A stretch of DNA of 64,000 nucleotides from Lumbricus terrestris (lineage: Eukaryota > Annelida > Clitellata > Crassiclitellata > Lumbricidae): positions 13,255,294-13,319,293 of the forward strand of contig OX457044.1 of the NCBI GenBank assembly GCA_949752735.1, read 5' to 3'. The notes beneath the pieces were generated by a model. It saw nothing but the letters and a program-made list of their open reading frames with translations. It made no database searches and was not told the origin of the DNA. A program made the position numbers and the translations under genes. Of this stretch, positions 22,860 to 34,850 are shown piece after piece; within the stretch, counting starts at the first letter, position 1; the number at the start of each line of letters is the position of its first letter.

Positions 22860-23415
22860 GCTGATAGGATGAGGATTTGGAGAAAAATGCTAAGGATTTC
22901 ATGGACGGAGAAGAGAACTAACGAATCGGTGCACGGGGGGCTCGGAATAGAGAGAGGAGACACTACAGCAAACAGCAACTTGGAGGAAATTGAGCTACTT
23001 CGGCCATGTGATGAGATCTAACGGTTTGGAAAAGGAGCTGATGACTGCATGCGGTGAGGGAAGGAGGAGACGCGGAAGACCGAGGAAGAGATGGTTGGAT
23101 GAGGTACAGGAAAAGTCTGGCATGAGCCTGGAGGAGCTGAGAGAGGCGACAAGAGAGAGGAGACACTGGAGAGGATACATCACGACTGTCGCCAGAGCTC
23201 CGGGGCTTAAAGTGTGCCTGGACGGTCATGGACGGCGTCCATGCACTTGTTTTAAAATCTGAACGCCGTCCAGCCACTTGTTGGCGAGCAGAGACTAGAA
23301 AGGTAAGGGGCGTCCAGGCACTTCTTTTGGAAAGGTAAGGGGCGTCCAGGCACTTATTTTTCCACACTTTAGGCACTGCAGAGCTCCAAGAGCTGACGGC
23401 ACCAGGTGACCAGGT
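22860..23415 (+). pseudogene. LINE ORF2 C-terminus (BovB/RTE-like tail)
   Basis: The plus strand encodes MRIWRKMLRISWTEKRTNES, then YFGHVMRSNGLEKELM, GRRRRGRPRKRWLDEVQ and an ending ARAPRADGTR before a stop. The last part is split by the MITE at 23201-23378. The order and ending match the minus-strand copy at 32214-32714. A frameshift lies near 22940. Confidence 0.75.
23201..23378. mobile_element. 178-bp hAT MITE
   Basis: A perfect 8-bp duplication CAGAGCTC (23193-23200, 23379-23386) flanks 178 bp whose ends share TAAAGTGTG in inverted orientation (CGGGGCTTAAAGTGTG and CACACTTTAGGCACTG). Inside, GGGGCGTCCAGGCACTT is repeated directly. The interrupted LINE reads through when it is removed. 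Confidence 0.8.
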
Positions 23416-23460
23416 GATAGGATGAGACCTAGACTTCTATTATACATTAAGGATCTTACT

Positions 23461-24010
23461 CGGTGGTGGCCAACATTTTGTATGTAGTGTGCCACAAAAC
23501 ATCACTCGTACCGTCCGCATGCCACCACAGATACCACATGAGGCATTGTGGCCTGTTCCAATTTGAAACATGTGCTTATATAAAGTAGCTATTCAGATGG
23601 TGGCATCACAGAGTTAGTTCATGGCTAGCTAAACAATTATGATTCTTTCTTACTTCGTCAAGTGCTGAGCTTCATGGTCATGTCGCGTGCAAGGGCAATG
23701 TTACCGTAATAATAATAATAATAATAATAATAACATTGACAATTTCTATGGCGCCGTAACACAGCCATGCAAGGGCGCCGTACTCATTATTGCTTCGATT
23801 TTGGGATCGCCTGAACCTTTACAAAGCTTGACTCACCATCAGAATAATTTTTTCCTCATGCTGACGTCAGATTTAACTCGCATAAGTTTGACCATCAGTT
23901 TCAGTTCATCACTTTTTTCTGAGAAAAAAATTACTGTTCTGTCTAAAAGGTGCCTTTATGGCTGGTAAAATTAGTCCTGATAGCTGACCCAGGTCGATAT
24001 TTCTCACTAG
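23461..24010. mobile_element. hAT fragment related to 59605-62215
   Basis: It begins CGGTGGTGGCCAACATTTTG and follows, in reverse orientation, the right part of the element at 59605-62215, through the shared GTGTGCCAC, AAGGTGCC and AGTCCTGATAGCTGACC motifs. A TAA microsatellite (23707-23733) has expanded inside. The other end is missing. Confidence 0.65.
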
Positions 24011-24783
24011 GGGTCATTGCATAATTATGTAACGCCGAAAATGACCGTTTTTGACCCACCCACCCTGTAACGCTTCGTAACACTTCCCTTGACCCACCCA
24101 TCATTATACTGCAATGGTCCAGAAGCAGTAGTAGGCTATGCTTATTGAAATTTTCAACCACTCTTGTCATCAGCTCAGCACTGAAATAATAGAGTAATTT
24201 TGTTAAGATTGCAGCTTAACAATACTACCATTACAATGTGCAAACTGAAAAAGGATTTACTATAATTGTAAGAATATTTATTTATTATAGACTACTCATG
24301 TCAGCGCTTCAATAGTTGAGCAATTTTGTTAAGATGGCTGCTTAAAATGCTGTCATTGGAATGTGAAAATTCAAAAATTTCTGGTAGAGGGCACATTCCT
24401 CCCATGCCCGCCCCTCTCAGCGCAACGTGTCTCAGTGATCGACTGGCAAATACTCGTTCTCTGTCCCCCAGAAACTTTAATATCCCCAGAAGAGGGGAAT
24501 ATCTCATTGTTACGTTTAGGATTAGGGTTTGTGCCTAGGGCCCCAAAACTCCTTAAAACGGCTCTGAGCTGCCTAGGCTCTAACCCCAGTGACAGGAAGA
24601 AGATATTAGTTGTCGGTTTGCTTTCCTGCATGGTAGCCGTCCAAACCTCAGCAGCTGTTACAACAATTATCATTAAGAATAAGCGTTCAAGTCGACTACT
24701 GACTCTATCCTTAACTTTATTTAACATAGAAATTTGGCTTATCACTTGAAATCGTCCCGCGGGCCACAGATTGGACAGCACTG

Positions 24784-25480
24784 CCTTAGCACTTACCTTA
24801 ATGTGGACCACTGGACCTGGCTTCCACCAACTAAAATGGTAAAATTTATCTATGATCAATTGAACATCTGTGGCAATCAGGCTTCCCATCTTTGAAAGGA
24901 GTCCTTTCCTCACTGAACCGAATCAAATCAATTTAGTATGAAGGCAAGCTTAACTGCTGGTTCAGGAGCGGTAGTTATGTGACCGGCGTAAAATACACTA
25001 GGTATAGAGCCTAATTTGTGAATAAGTATGCTCTGAATAAGTCTTATTCCTGTATGGGATTCATTAATTATCGGGCGCAATTCTTAGAATAGTCTGGACT
25101 TAAAGCAGTGGTTATAGATTTATAGGTTATCGTGCATGCACAATCTCTATTTATATGCGATTATTACCAACGAGGAGTAAGCAAGTAGATATTGAAGGAC
25201 AAGATGGCCACAAAATAGAACGATTCATATTTCATATAAATAAAGAAATTATGAGGTTTGATAAGAGTGAATATGAGAGTGAACGTTAGTTACAAAGGTA
25301 TAGGAAGGAAATTGCATAGACCTAACGAGAAAGTGAAAAGATTTTGAAGGGTACGGTGATGTGGGGGGTAGATGAACCCTCAACGAAGTCAGCTTGCAGT
25401 CGCCGAATTGAGATCCTTAAAGGATCTTGTTGGTTTCTCGAACTGTCCAGTTTTACGTAACATGTGTTTAATTTATTGTG
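24784..25480. other. Intronic DNA, unrecognised
   Basis: No gene, inverted repeat or LINE similarity could be supported. Confidence 0.35.
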
Positions 25481-25487
25481 GAATGAC

Positions 25488-26915
25488 TATTCATTCATTC
25501 ATTCATTCATTCATTCAGAGCATTTATATAGCACCCCTTCAAGAAACTACTCAGAGGCGCTCCCAGCTCACCCACGAATAAAGAAAACAGACTTGAGAGA
25601 CTTGTAGAACATAGCCGGATGGACCACAAGTAGAGAGCGAAGCGTGACCGGGAGGTCGTTCCAGACAGTAGGCTCCACGACTGAGAAAGCACGGCGCTGC
25701 TTAATAGCCAAGCGAGCCCGCGGGACCAGAAGCTCACCCCTAGCCGAAGAGCAAAGTACACGACGCGCTGCAACGTCAGAGACTGGACTGCAAAGATCAC
25801 GCAAGTATGACGGAGCACAGCCAAGGACACAGCGAGAGACTACAGCGGCAATGCGGTATGAGATCCGCTGGGACATAGGCAACCAGTACAGCACATCACG
25901 CATATAGGCAGAGACAGGAGCAAATTTAGGAAGCCGCCCAACAAGGTGAGCAGCCGAGCGCAAGACGCGATCAAGTCGCCCCAGGACTCCAAGGGGAAGA
26001 CCAGCAAGTAAGGAGCAACAGTTGTCAATTCGACTTGTAACGAAGGCGTGGACAAGGACGACGACCACATCGTGAGAGAGAGAGAGCGGGAGACCACCCG
26101 TAGCTGACGAAGCTGGTAATAGGCACTCTGCGCAACAAAGTTCACATGCTGGGACAGAGTGAGTTCAGAATCGAGGGTGAGACCCAGATCATGAACTGTG
26201 AGGGAAAAGGAGATATGAGGAAAGAGCAGAGCAAGTTGGGAAAGGTCAATACCCTGGAGTTGCCTACGGCCACCCAACCAAATCAACTGTGTTTTGGATG
26301 TATTTAAGAGTAGCCGATTGGAGGCCATCCAGAGAGAGAGGACATCCATTTTCCTACACATCTGGCTGACAGCGGCCACCGCATCAGCCAAATAGGTATG
26401 GATGTAGGCTTGCACATCATCGGCAAATAGCTGGTGCAGAAGCCCTTGAGATGATAGTAAGGAGCAGATATCAGCAGTATAGAGAAGATACAGCAGTGGA
26501 CCCAAGACGGAACCCTGGGGCACCCCAAGAGGGGCAGGGACCCAAGCAGACCTGGACGACCCAAGGACTACACAGTTCGAGCGGTCAGATAGGAAGGACT
26601 TAAGCCAATCAAGAGGCTGGTCCACTAAGCCGAAAGAAGTGGAGAGGCGCTGCAGGAGAATTGAGTGGTCCACAGAGTCAAAGGCAGAGCTTACGTCAAA
26701 GAGAGCAAGAAGAGTGACTTGACCACAGTCAACTGCGCCATAGAAGTCGGACAAAAGTCGAAGCAGAAGAGTCTCCATGGAATGATTCCGACGGAAACCC
26801 GACTGCTGCGACGGAATCAATTCATTCATATCCAAATATGTAATCAGCTGGTTGGCAACAATGCGCTCCAGTATCTTAGACAGAAATGTAACGTTAGCAA
26901 TAGAACGATACTATA
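25488..26915 (-). pseudogene. CR1/L2-like LINE, 5'-truncated, RT frame open
   Basis: The minus strand encodes RT domains in order: YRSIANVTFLSKILERIVAN (start, about 26910), a QSGFR block (26770), FDVSSAFDSVDH (motif A), PLGVPQGSVLGPLLY (motif B), HQLFADDVQAY (motif C, FADD), then LGLTLDSELTLSQHVNF. One frame stays open for 331 codons (26835-25840). After a frameshift near 26050 the tail continues in another frame with AFVTSRIDNC and AFSVVEPTVWNDLP, ending at 25568. The 3' end (AGGGGTGCTATATAAATG) is followed by a TGAATG microsatellite tail (25490-25518). The copy is 5'-truncated at about 26915, as usual for target-primed reverse transcription. Confidence 0.85.
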
Positions 26916-26919
26916 AGCT

Positions 26920-27503
26920 TAAAGGTTGTAGTTAGAACAAACCAATGACACGAAATAAAAGGGTTGTTACATTAGGTGAGCATCCCATGATTTGGTATGC
27001 CATTGCCTAATGTGACACGGCACTTCGAATGCAACATTCTAGGGCATTTAGCCGAATTTTAATAATTTGTGACGGCGAAAATAAAGGCCAATATAAAATT
27101 TACTGTCAGCGAGGAGACGAGTTCGTTGCAGACGTCTTAAACACATTTTGATGTGTAAAATGTGGTCGAATGCAGTGAGTCTCGAGTCATGACCGACACC
27201 ATGTTAGGGAATAGAGACTTGCACCTGCCCCAGAATGGGCGTAGCCTTATTCACAGAATAAAGGGTTACGCCTCACCCATGGTTAGTCTTTTAAGACGTT
27301 ATTCCTACATAGGCCAGATTTAAGCTGGCAATAAGAGTCTCATAACTACCGCCCAGGTGACTAAGTTATGGTATGAGAAGTATTTTTTATCTCTCAACTA
27401 TGCCCTATTGAGAGAAATAATTTTGGTCTATGACTTATCATTATTCATTAGAAGTGAGGAATATCTTAAATAAACTTGTAATGATATCACAATTCAATTA
27501 CAG
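26920..27503. other. Intron sequence upstream of a ZUP1 exon
   Basis: No gene or repeat is recognised. The last bases (CAATTCAATTACAG) form the splice acceptor of the next ZUP1 exon. Confidence 0.4.
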
Positions 27504-27631
27504 GTGCAGGTTGGTAGATTTTCACACACCAACAGGATCAAATAATACTCATCCGTTACTTTTTGAATGGATAAAGCATTACTTTCAGACTCCAGAGCCG
27601 TTCAAACTACCTCTTTACTTTCAACATCAAG
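27504..27631 (+). CDS. ZUP1: ZUP1 exon (peptidase C78 domain, part 2)
   Basis: The acceptor AATTCAATTACAG and donor CATCAAG|GTATTA bound a 128-nt exon, entered in phase 2 and left in phase 1. It encodes RLVDFHTPTGSNNTHPLLFE and ends LPLYFQHQ. These match the family pattern IVDFHxxTGxxxTHPRLFEW and PxYLQHQG. In the protein this segment lies just before the catalytic His. It joins exon 7578-7746 upstream (split Arg codon) and exon 57512-57732 downstream (split Gly codon, giving QHQGHSRT). It is isolated in about 20 kb and 30 kb of transposon-rich intron. Confidence 0.9.
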
Positions 27632-27925
27632 GTATTATCTTATTGGTATTTTTAAAGAACAAAGGTTGATTGCTAATATAATTGGGTGCTTAGATTCTGT
27701 GCGTGGCTGTGCAATATTGACAGATCATTTCGTCTAAATATAGAATTTGCTCTGTGCTATTTTTTATATTTTGGTGCTTTCTGGTTTATATTAGAGCTGT
27801 CGTTCGATTAAAAATTTTAATCGCGTTAATTGCACGATTAAAATTTTTAATCGCAAATTAACGCAATATTAACGCAATATTAATCGACGTTTTTCACATT
27901 CCCTGACATAGCTCTGTTTACTTGC

Positions 27926-27984
<59 letters not shown>

Positions 27985-27993
27985 TATACATAT

Positions 27994-29937
27994 TAGGGTG
28001 ACACTTAAAATAAAAAATTTGAATTTCACAAGTCTCACCCTCTGAAATGGTTATGTACCATAAAATGTCTATGCATGATTTTTTAAAAATTAATTCATTA
28101 ATGTTTAGAGGTGGTCCAACGCATCATAAGTTTGACTTGATGGTCATTGTGAAACGCAATGCAAATACACATTTCTTCGTATTTGATTCAAGTACTGTTT
28201 ATCAAGTCCATTTATGGCTGTTTGCTTTTTGAGTCTGGCTATTCCCTCCTGTATTTCATAACCACCTGCACTATACTTGGCTCTTCTTGGTTTGTAAGTA
28301 CTCCATGGAATGAATGGATCAGTGCGACACCACGTTCAGCTGCATCATTTACGACCTTTAGGCTGAGATCAGCTCTCAACTCGGCGACGAGCGAAGAGAA
28401 TGCTGTCGTTTATCTCCCTATGTAGCCTACTTGGATGTAGTTATTGGAAGTTTACAAGAATATCTAGTGCCAACTAGTGCAATGAAGAGTTTCTTCGTGT
28501 TTATGGCTACAAAAATCAGCTCTTGTAGTGGTATACTTGCTGCACATAAACTTTGATATGTCAAAGAGGTTCGTCTTATCCCAGACGTTCAAGCATTGCA
28601 ATCGCGTTGTCATTGGAAACAGCTGAATCAAACAACACCAGGCCAACCAACATTTCTCTCAGGTACCTCAAATTGTTGGAAAGACGTGATTTCTGCTGTA
28701 GCGACGGTCTGATTTACTGTCTTGTAAGCAATGAGCCGCCTCGTAAGAGTTGTAAGCAATGAGCCGCCTCAGCAGTTGCAGGCCATTCCAGAGAACTGAC
28801 GTTGGACATGGGCATGTGTGCCAATGCCTTGATATCCACCTGAAGAACAAATACATCGTGCTCACGGAGGCTGCAGATCAAATGCAGTCAGATGAAAGAG
28901 AGATGGAAGAGGTAGATTGCAATGCATCAACATCCCTATCCAAATCTCTCAAACAGTGTTTTCGTAGCTCTGCGAGAATTTGCCATAGAGTATCGAATAC
29001 TATGATATGTCCCCCACTATCACTAAGTTGAGGAGATCTACCATATCTGAGTCTTGTGTTCCAGCAGAAAACATGCTCTTGATTGAAGACCAGCATTGCT
29101 GTAGAGGACAGAAGTTGTGTGAAAAGACATAGATCTCATGCGGCCAGCTATATTCGACTCTTCAAGCAAGTTAAAACGGCTGAAAATTGTGCTTCGCCTG
29201 TTCCATTAAGCAGTAAAGAAACCCCTAAGATTTTCAATGTTCCTTTATCTGGTACCAGCACAGCAGGGCAACGTTCCTTCGAGGTAAAAGTCTTCAACAA
29301 CCTGTCATCCCAATGAACTTTAAGTGTAACTTCAAGACCTAATGATGCGTTTTCGTGGATTTCTTCGACAATAGACTTATGATGATGGAACTGAGAATGT
29401 CTAATGGAATCCTGATTGATAACAATTTCAGCAGCACCACACCCCATTGATTGTCCTTTGGCTGTTATGATATTTGCCGCTTGTAGGCTATGTTACTAAT
29501 TTTTAGTCTTGTCAAATGCTGGAGTAACACATACATTCCAAATGACATTAGATCTTCTTAAGTTTTCAGCAGGCGCAAAAGTCAATTTAACATAACTAAC
29601 TGCCCGCGACTTTCTCCTATAATTTTCAAATTGACTTATTGGTTTTTAATTAAATAATAAATGTACCCTATGCATGTCATGAGTGATAGCAGAGAACATT
29701 GAAATAGGCACTGTAAATTAATTGGTAGAGCATAAAAATATTTAGCACATTTCATATTCACCGTTATTTGTAGGACTATCTATTGAAAGTTCAAGGTCCT
29801 TGGACCACCTCTAAACGTTTTCAAATTTCCCTAAAAATTTTCACCAGTAGTACTGATGTTATAGAGAACACTTTTGAGGGGTGAGACTTTAAAAATTCGA
29901 AAAATTATTTTTTGGTGTGGTTGACATTGTCACCCTA
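27994..29937. mobile_element. hAT-type element (TAGGGTGACA ends), 1944 bp
   Basis: The ends TAGGGTGACA and TGTCACCCTA are inverted, with inner matches around AGTCTCACCC. A perfect 8-bp duplication ATACATAT flanks it (27986-27993, 29938-29945). The duplication lies in TA-rich DNA, so its weight is slightly reduced. It carries a degenerate gene on the minus strand (28420-29450). Confidence 0.8.
28420..29450 (-). pseudogene. Degenerate gene of the CRHHI/RWMAK repeat family, N-terminal part
   Basis: Minus-strand frames 29447-29148, 29096-28878 and 28865-28464 read consecutively. The first contains LEVTLKVHWDDRLLKTFTSK, PAVLVPDKGTLKILGVSLLL and GTGEAQFSAV, matching the family pattern HxDGKLLPxLTGKExVDRLPVLVS, LGVPKLxxGTG. 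This would be the region before the ACRHHI block seen at 16836-17222. Frameshifts and stops break it. It lies inside the TAGGGTGACA element, so it is probably that element's decayed transposase. The enzyme role is inferred. Confidence 0.5.
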
Positions 29938-30924
29938 ATACATATGTATATATATAGGCTTATTAAGTTATTATAAAACAATTCAATTAACCATAAACAT
30001 AAAAGTAAAATAATGAGTTCTTGATTAATAATGATTGTTAATTGTTATTCCTCTTAATTTCAGAACAGTTCTGTGTAACAGAAATAATCGATTAAGCACT
30101 AAACAGTAAACAATTCAAACCAGCCAGTGCTGCCAAAAAGTTTTCTAATTTCCTTTTAGTTTCAGCTAGGCCTACCTTTACAAAGACATCAACTTCCAAG
30201 AAGAGAAACTAAGGGTTCAACTAACACATAACACCAACACATATTTGATTATTAAATTAATGACTTATCCAATTGCTTAAGCAAACAAGTTTGTTTACGT
30301 TGGCTGGTTCAAGTGAGGCACTTTTTTATTCATAACATAGCCAGATACAGAAAAGAGACGTTCACATGGGACCGTGGTGGCTGGGGATCCTAGATTCCTA
30401 GTTAACTTAGCTAGGACTGGGTATTTGTCTGCCTGTAACTTTCACCACTGCAATGGATCCAGATCATTCTCAATTTGTAGAACGAGTCTGTATTGTTCAA
30501 CAACTGATTTCGTGGCTCGTCTTTAGAGTAGAATGACAGTTCATGCAGTCGCATTTTCTTTGGGGATGGTTCTTTTACTGCGTGCTGAAGGTCACTGAGG
30601 TCACAAGTTGGTCTGAGTTTCACGATTAACGTATAGCCTATTAATCAACCTGTTCATTTGGCGCTGTATTGTTCCGCGTAAATCCGATATAAGAGATACT
30701 GTGGCGTGCAATGGTCATTATAACGGTATTACATTAACGTGTGCGATTAACGCGTTAAAAAAATTAATCGCACATTTTTTTAACGCGTTAATTGCTCGCG
30801 TTAACGGCGATTAATCAACAGCCCTAGTTTATATGTTTAAGCAGTTAGCAATGCTGTAGATTTAATCTGTTTGCGCAGAGTCAATTACTGTAGCAGGGAT
30901 GCCAAATTGTATTGTATTGAAACA

Positions 30925-31490
30925 TTTATAAAGCGCCTCTAATAGGGTGACCCGTTCAGAAGCGTTACCTGTGCACAAGAGAAGAGTTAGGTTTTGAGAA
31001 AAGAAAATGAAGAGAAGGGATTACCAGCTAGAATATGATATCGAGTAGATGAGGACAGCATATTTCAAAGATAGGGACCATTTGAGGTGAAGGACTGGGA
31101 CTGAGCCATAGCTGTTCTAGTATGAGGAACAAGAAATGAAATCTGTTTGAAGTGTGAAATGAGCGATGCGAGGAGGCTGAAAGAAGAGTATTACATTGTC
31201 TAGACTTTTCAAGGGGGAACCCATTTGTGCTTTGGAGATGAAGATTTTTAATTTAATGCTTGCTGTTAGAGGAAGCCAATGAACTTGTTCAAACATGAAG
31301 GTACATGTATGAGAGTAGCTTGGCTGGCATGCAATTAATCTGGTGGCAGCATTTCGGACCGACTGTAGAGGTGAAAGAAGTTCCTTGGTCAGACCAATGA
31401 GAATGACAGCAGTAAATTTGGGAACATGTGAAGGCATGAACCAGAGTGGTAAAAATTGAAGACGAAACATAGCACCAAAAGTCCTGAGAC
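30925..31490 (-). pseudogene. CR1/L2-like LINE 3' end
   Basis: A minus-strand frame (31470-31117) contains LLSPLQSVRNAATRLIACQP and HWLPLTASIKLKI, matching the CR1/L2 pattern LxRvQNaAARLv and HWLPvxxRIxfKI. It ends near 30925 with GGCGCTTTATAAATG-type sequence like the 3' end of the 25.5-kb copy. It is 5'-truncated and frameshifted. Confidence 0.7.
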
Positions 31491-31494
31491 GCCT

Positions 31495-32210
31495 TAAATA
31501 AAACTATGGAGAATGTGTAAGGTTAGAGATATGGTCTTTAGCACCTTGAACCTGCCGCCCCATGGATTCGGCACATATACCCAATGCTCCTGAGGCATTC
31601 TGGATCATAAGAAATTTTTTTAATTTTTGAAAAGTTATAAATTCTTATATTTTGATTTCAAAACACATGAAAATTCATGACCATCCATGCAAAATACTGA
31701 TTTTATTTATATTATGTACTTCGGACACAATATTGGGGCTTGTGTACGTCGGTAGTCTATATTCCAACCAGGCCATGGCACAGCTTGCCCTTCAACTGAA
31801 AGTTTTCGATGGGTGGGAAAGCAGTATTTGCTACCAAAAACGATGCAACATCAGTTGACCAGATCGATTTCGAAACAGAAACATCTTTCATATAAAAGCG
31901 AATGGATAACTCGGTGTGAATATCATTTTATATGCCAAAATCTTCGGTGATATATCCGCCTACCACAACAGAATCCATCCGTGTCTGATACACATGGCAT
32001 TTCATGAACTTCTCTACCGTAAATGTTCAAATTGCTAGTTTCCACTGTTTCTCATTACAGAAATTGGTAATCTTTACATTTATAGTCCACTAGATGTGGG
32101 ACCCCGCTTTGGCCCCGGAAATTTTGAGTTTTCGACACTACTCATCTGGGGTACCCGGCGTTGAGGGCTAAATTTCTGGTTTTCGCCAACTCAGCCCCGC
32201 TTCCACCACC
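31495..32210. other. Intronic DNA, unrecognised
   Basis: No gene or repeat is recognised. Confidence 0.35.
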
Positions 32211-32213
32211 TTG

Positions 32214-32714
32214 TCACCTTGTGCTGTCAGCTCGTAGAGCTCTAGCGATCGTCCTGACACACATTCTCCATTGTTCTCTGTTCGCAGACAAGTCCCTCAG
32301 TTCTTCCAAATTCATGCCAGTTATGTAGTGTATCTTGTCCATCCATTTCGTCCTTGGTCTGCCGAGTCTTTTCCTTCCCTCACTGCAAGCCAGCATCATT
32401 TCCTTCTCCAAACCATCAGATCGCATTACATGCCTGAAGAATCTTAGCTTCAATCTTGTCGCGAGTTGTTTTAACGACTCTTCGTTTTCCAATCCTATCT
32501 CCATTCTTATAGATTCGTTCGTTCTTTTCTCTGCCCAAGATATTCTCAACATCTTCCTCCAAATCCACATTTCGCATGCATTAATCTTTTTCTCCATATT
32601 CTTTGTCTTTGTCCATGTCTCGCAGCCATATAATATTGTAGGGAAGATCAGTGCTCTCACGAGCCTCTTTTTAGTATCTAAACTTACATGTTTGTCCTTC
32701 CGCTTCCACCACAA
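32214..32714 (-). pseudogene. LINE ORF2 C-terminus (BovB/RTE-like tail)
   Basis: A 166-codon minus-strand frame contains KRLVRALIFPTILYGCETWT, CEMWIWRKMLRISWAEKRTN, FFRHVMRSDGLEKEMM, RKRLGRPRTKWMDKI and an ending ALRADSTR before a stop. It is the C-terminal half of LINE ORF2 after the RT, with the same ending as 22860-23415. The 5' part is missing. Confidence 0.8.
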
Positions 32715-33009
32715 AACCTAAGCATGACCCGCCACTGCGGGGCGGGTGTGTATGCTGACTGTATCTCTAACGGCAAGGTTTGAGGTGTAAAGCTGCGAAA
32801 CTGCGCGAATATATGAAAATAGCGAAATTTCGGCTTTTCGTCCCCACGCAGACCCCCGTGGTGAGAGAGATTCTCCAACCCCTCCACTGGGTTGTTCTGG
32901 AAACTGTAGGCGTATAATTCTGGACAAATACACAAACACACATCCATATTCTCCTTTCTCTGTGGTTTCTGCACCCCTTATTAATAACTTTGTTAATACA
33001 ATTATTGCA

Positions 33010-33150
33010 GGCTGTCTGTTCGGTTAGTATAGTTAAGATTTCTGTGATCTGCATTCTTGTATATTATTATTATTCATATTATTGTTTCAATTGCATAATT
33101 GTACACTGTAACCGGTTGCGGTTTTGTCAACCGGATTGTTGAATAAACGA
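33010..33150 (+). repeat. Repeat end with ACCGGTTGCGG and AATAAA-like signal
   Basis: About 130 bp (TTAGTATAGTT, CACTGTAACCGGTTGCGGTT, TCAACCGGATTGTTGAATAAA) match 5205-5335 apart from an ATT microsatellite insertion. The closing AATAAA suggests a retroelement 3' end or LTR. No partner LTR or internal region could be identified. Confidence 0.4.
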
Positions 33151-33419
33151 AAAGCGAGAATGACGTCAAGACACGACGAACTCATGCGAACTGTCATCTG
33201 CTGTAATGGCGACACTACTTTAACGGTAAACATGGCTTGGCGGTAGCACAGAATAGATAAAGCATAGCCAGAAGTCTAACTGGGCCGTATTTCACTGAAA
33301 AGCGCTGTAATGTCAGTATATCTATGGCGAATGCAGCGCTTCCAGCGCTACTCGTGAGCATTCGCTCAATGCCAGCGCACGGACAGGCAGTGTTTACGCT
33401 GCGCTTGGGTGTTATAATT

Positions 33420-33433
33420 TAATAATAATAATG

Positions 33434-33464
<31 letters not shown>

Positions 33465-33473
33465 TAATAAAAG
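33420..33473. repeat. (TAA)n microsatellite at the 5' junction of an R2-like LINE
   Basis: AATAATAATAATGATAATAA-type repeat, about 50 bp, directly in front of the LINE coding sequence that starts at about 33476. Confidence 0.85.
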
Positions 33474-33475
33474 AA

Positions 33476-34807
33476 GATAACAGATCTGGAGAAAGTTATC
33501 ACAAGACTTGAAACATTACATCCACACGATTCATTCATCCTGTTGAGGAGCAGTTTAAGCATCCCAAAGCTATTATATACGCTAAGAACATCATCCTGTT
33601 TCTTGAGCGAAGGTCTTCTACACAACTTTGACGACGCGTTGAGAACTGGTCTTTGCAGCCTTCTCAATATTCACATGAGTGACGATCAGTGGATCCAGGC
33701 ATCCCTACCTGTGAGGAACGGTGGTCTGGGCATTCGTAGTGCCGTTATGCTGGCAACTTCCGCCTTTTTGGCATCAGCCGCTGGCACGCGAAGCCTTCAA
33801 GACAAAATTCTACATGATGTTGCTGTGTCGCTTATAGACCCATTAGTGGAGGACGCTTTCAATTCGTGGTCAATGAGATCGAACGCACTTCCTCCAACAG
33901 AGCAGAAGGCGCATGCACAAAGAGAATGGGACAGTGCAATTATCACACATGCACTTGAAGATCTATCTGAAAGAACTACTGATTCTTCCGCCAAAGCCCG
34001 CTTGTTAGCCGTACAATCGCCACATTCAGGAGACTGGCTTCATGCGCTTCCGATAACAGCAGCCGGACTACGAATGTCGGGTGACGCGCTACGAATAGCA
34101 GCTGGTATTCGACTTGGCACTGCTTTATGCGAAACGCACACATGCAACTGTGGTGTCGTAGTCGAGCAGAATGGTTTGCATGGATTATCTTGCAAAAAAG
34201 GAGCCGGGAGGCAGCAACGTCATGGAATGATCAATGACGTGCTGTGGCGTGCTTTCGTAAGAGCCAAAATACCAGCCATAAAGGAGCCGAATGGACTTTC
34301 CAGATCTGATGGAAAAAGGCCAGATGGTGTAACCATTATCCTCTGGCACAGAGGTCTTTGCTTGGCGTGGGATGTCACGGTACCGGATACGTTTGCAACA
34401 TCTTACAGGCATTTAACATCAGAAAATGCAGGTGCCGCAGCGGAAAGAGCAGCCCGTAACAAGAAAAGCAAATATGCAGACTTATCAAGATCGCATCATT
34501 TCGTCCCTATTGCAGTCGAAACCGGAGGAAGCTGGGATGAAGATTCTCTTCAATTTGTACAAGAACTAGGACGAAAGATGTCAGCGGCCAAAGGTGACCC
34601 GCGTGAGACCAGCCATCTGCTTCAGCGTCTATCAGTCGCCCTGCAAATCGGAAACTCTTTGTCGGTTTTGAGAACAGCAGACTCGAACAGTCAAGACACC
34701 TGTAGGTCTTGGACTGAATGACTACGTTACGTAGCCTAATGTTCAAAAGGAGCATAGACATTAGCCTGTAAATGACTTTGTCATTTTCTTTTGAAAAAAT
34801 AAATGTG

Positions 34808-34847
<40 letters not shown>

Positions 34848-34850
34848 ACA
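33476..34850 (+). pseudogene. R2-like LINE copy A, RT thumb + CCHC + restriction-like endonuclease
   Basis: One open frame runs from the truncation point to 34721 (392 codons from the first ATG). It covers the RT thumb (LLNIHMSDDQWIQASLPVRN, GGLGIRSAV), a CCHC knuckle (CNCGVVVEQNGLHGLSC then RH), the restriction-like endonuclease motif KRPDG followed 13 residues later by WDVTVPDT, and the C-terminal ETGGSWDEDSLQFVQELGR block. The C-terminal CCHC plus PD-(D/E)xK arrangement is that of R2-superfamily LINEs. The element is 5'-truncated and cannot supply an RT. It ends in a TTA microsatellite at 34808-34846. Confidence 0.8.

Larger units (their letters stand above)
22211..24783. mobile_element. 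hAT-like element, 2.57 kb, heavily invaded
   Basis: The ends CAGTGCTGTTCAAC and GGACAGCACTG are inverted. The flanks TCTTAGCT (22203-22210) and CCTTAGCA (24784-24791) look like a decayed 8-bp duplication with two differences. Inside are a LINE tail (22860-23415), a 178-bp hAT MITE, part of another hAT (from 23461) and a tandem duplication of about 130 bp at 24180-24370. No intact transposase is present. Confidence 0.65.
27792..30826. mobile_element. hAT-type element (TAGRGCTG ends), 3.0 kb, holding another hAT
   Basis: The ends TAGAGCTGTCGTTCGATTA and TAATCAACAGCCCTA are inverted. A perfect 8-bp duplication GTTTATAT flanks them (27784-27791, 30827-30834). TTAATCGCG-type subterminal motifs mark it as the same family as 5085-6352. 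A TA microsatellite (27928-27985) and a complete second element (27994-29937) lie inside. Without the inner element it is about 1.1 kb, close to the other copy. It sits 160 bp after a ZUP1 exon. Confidence 0.85.
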
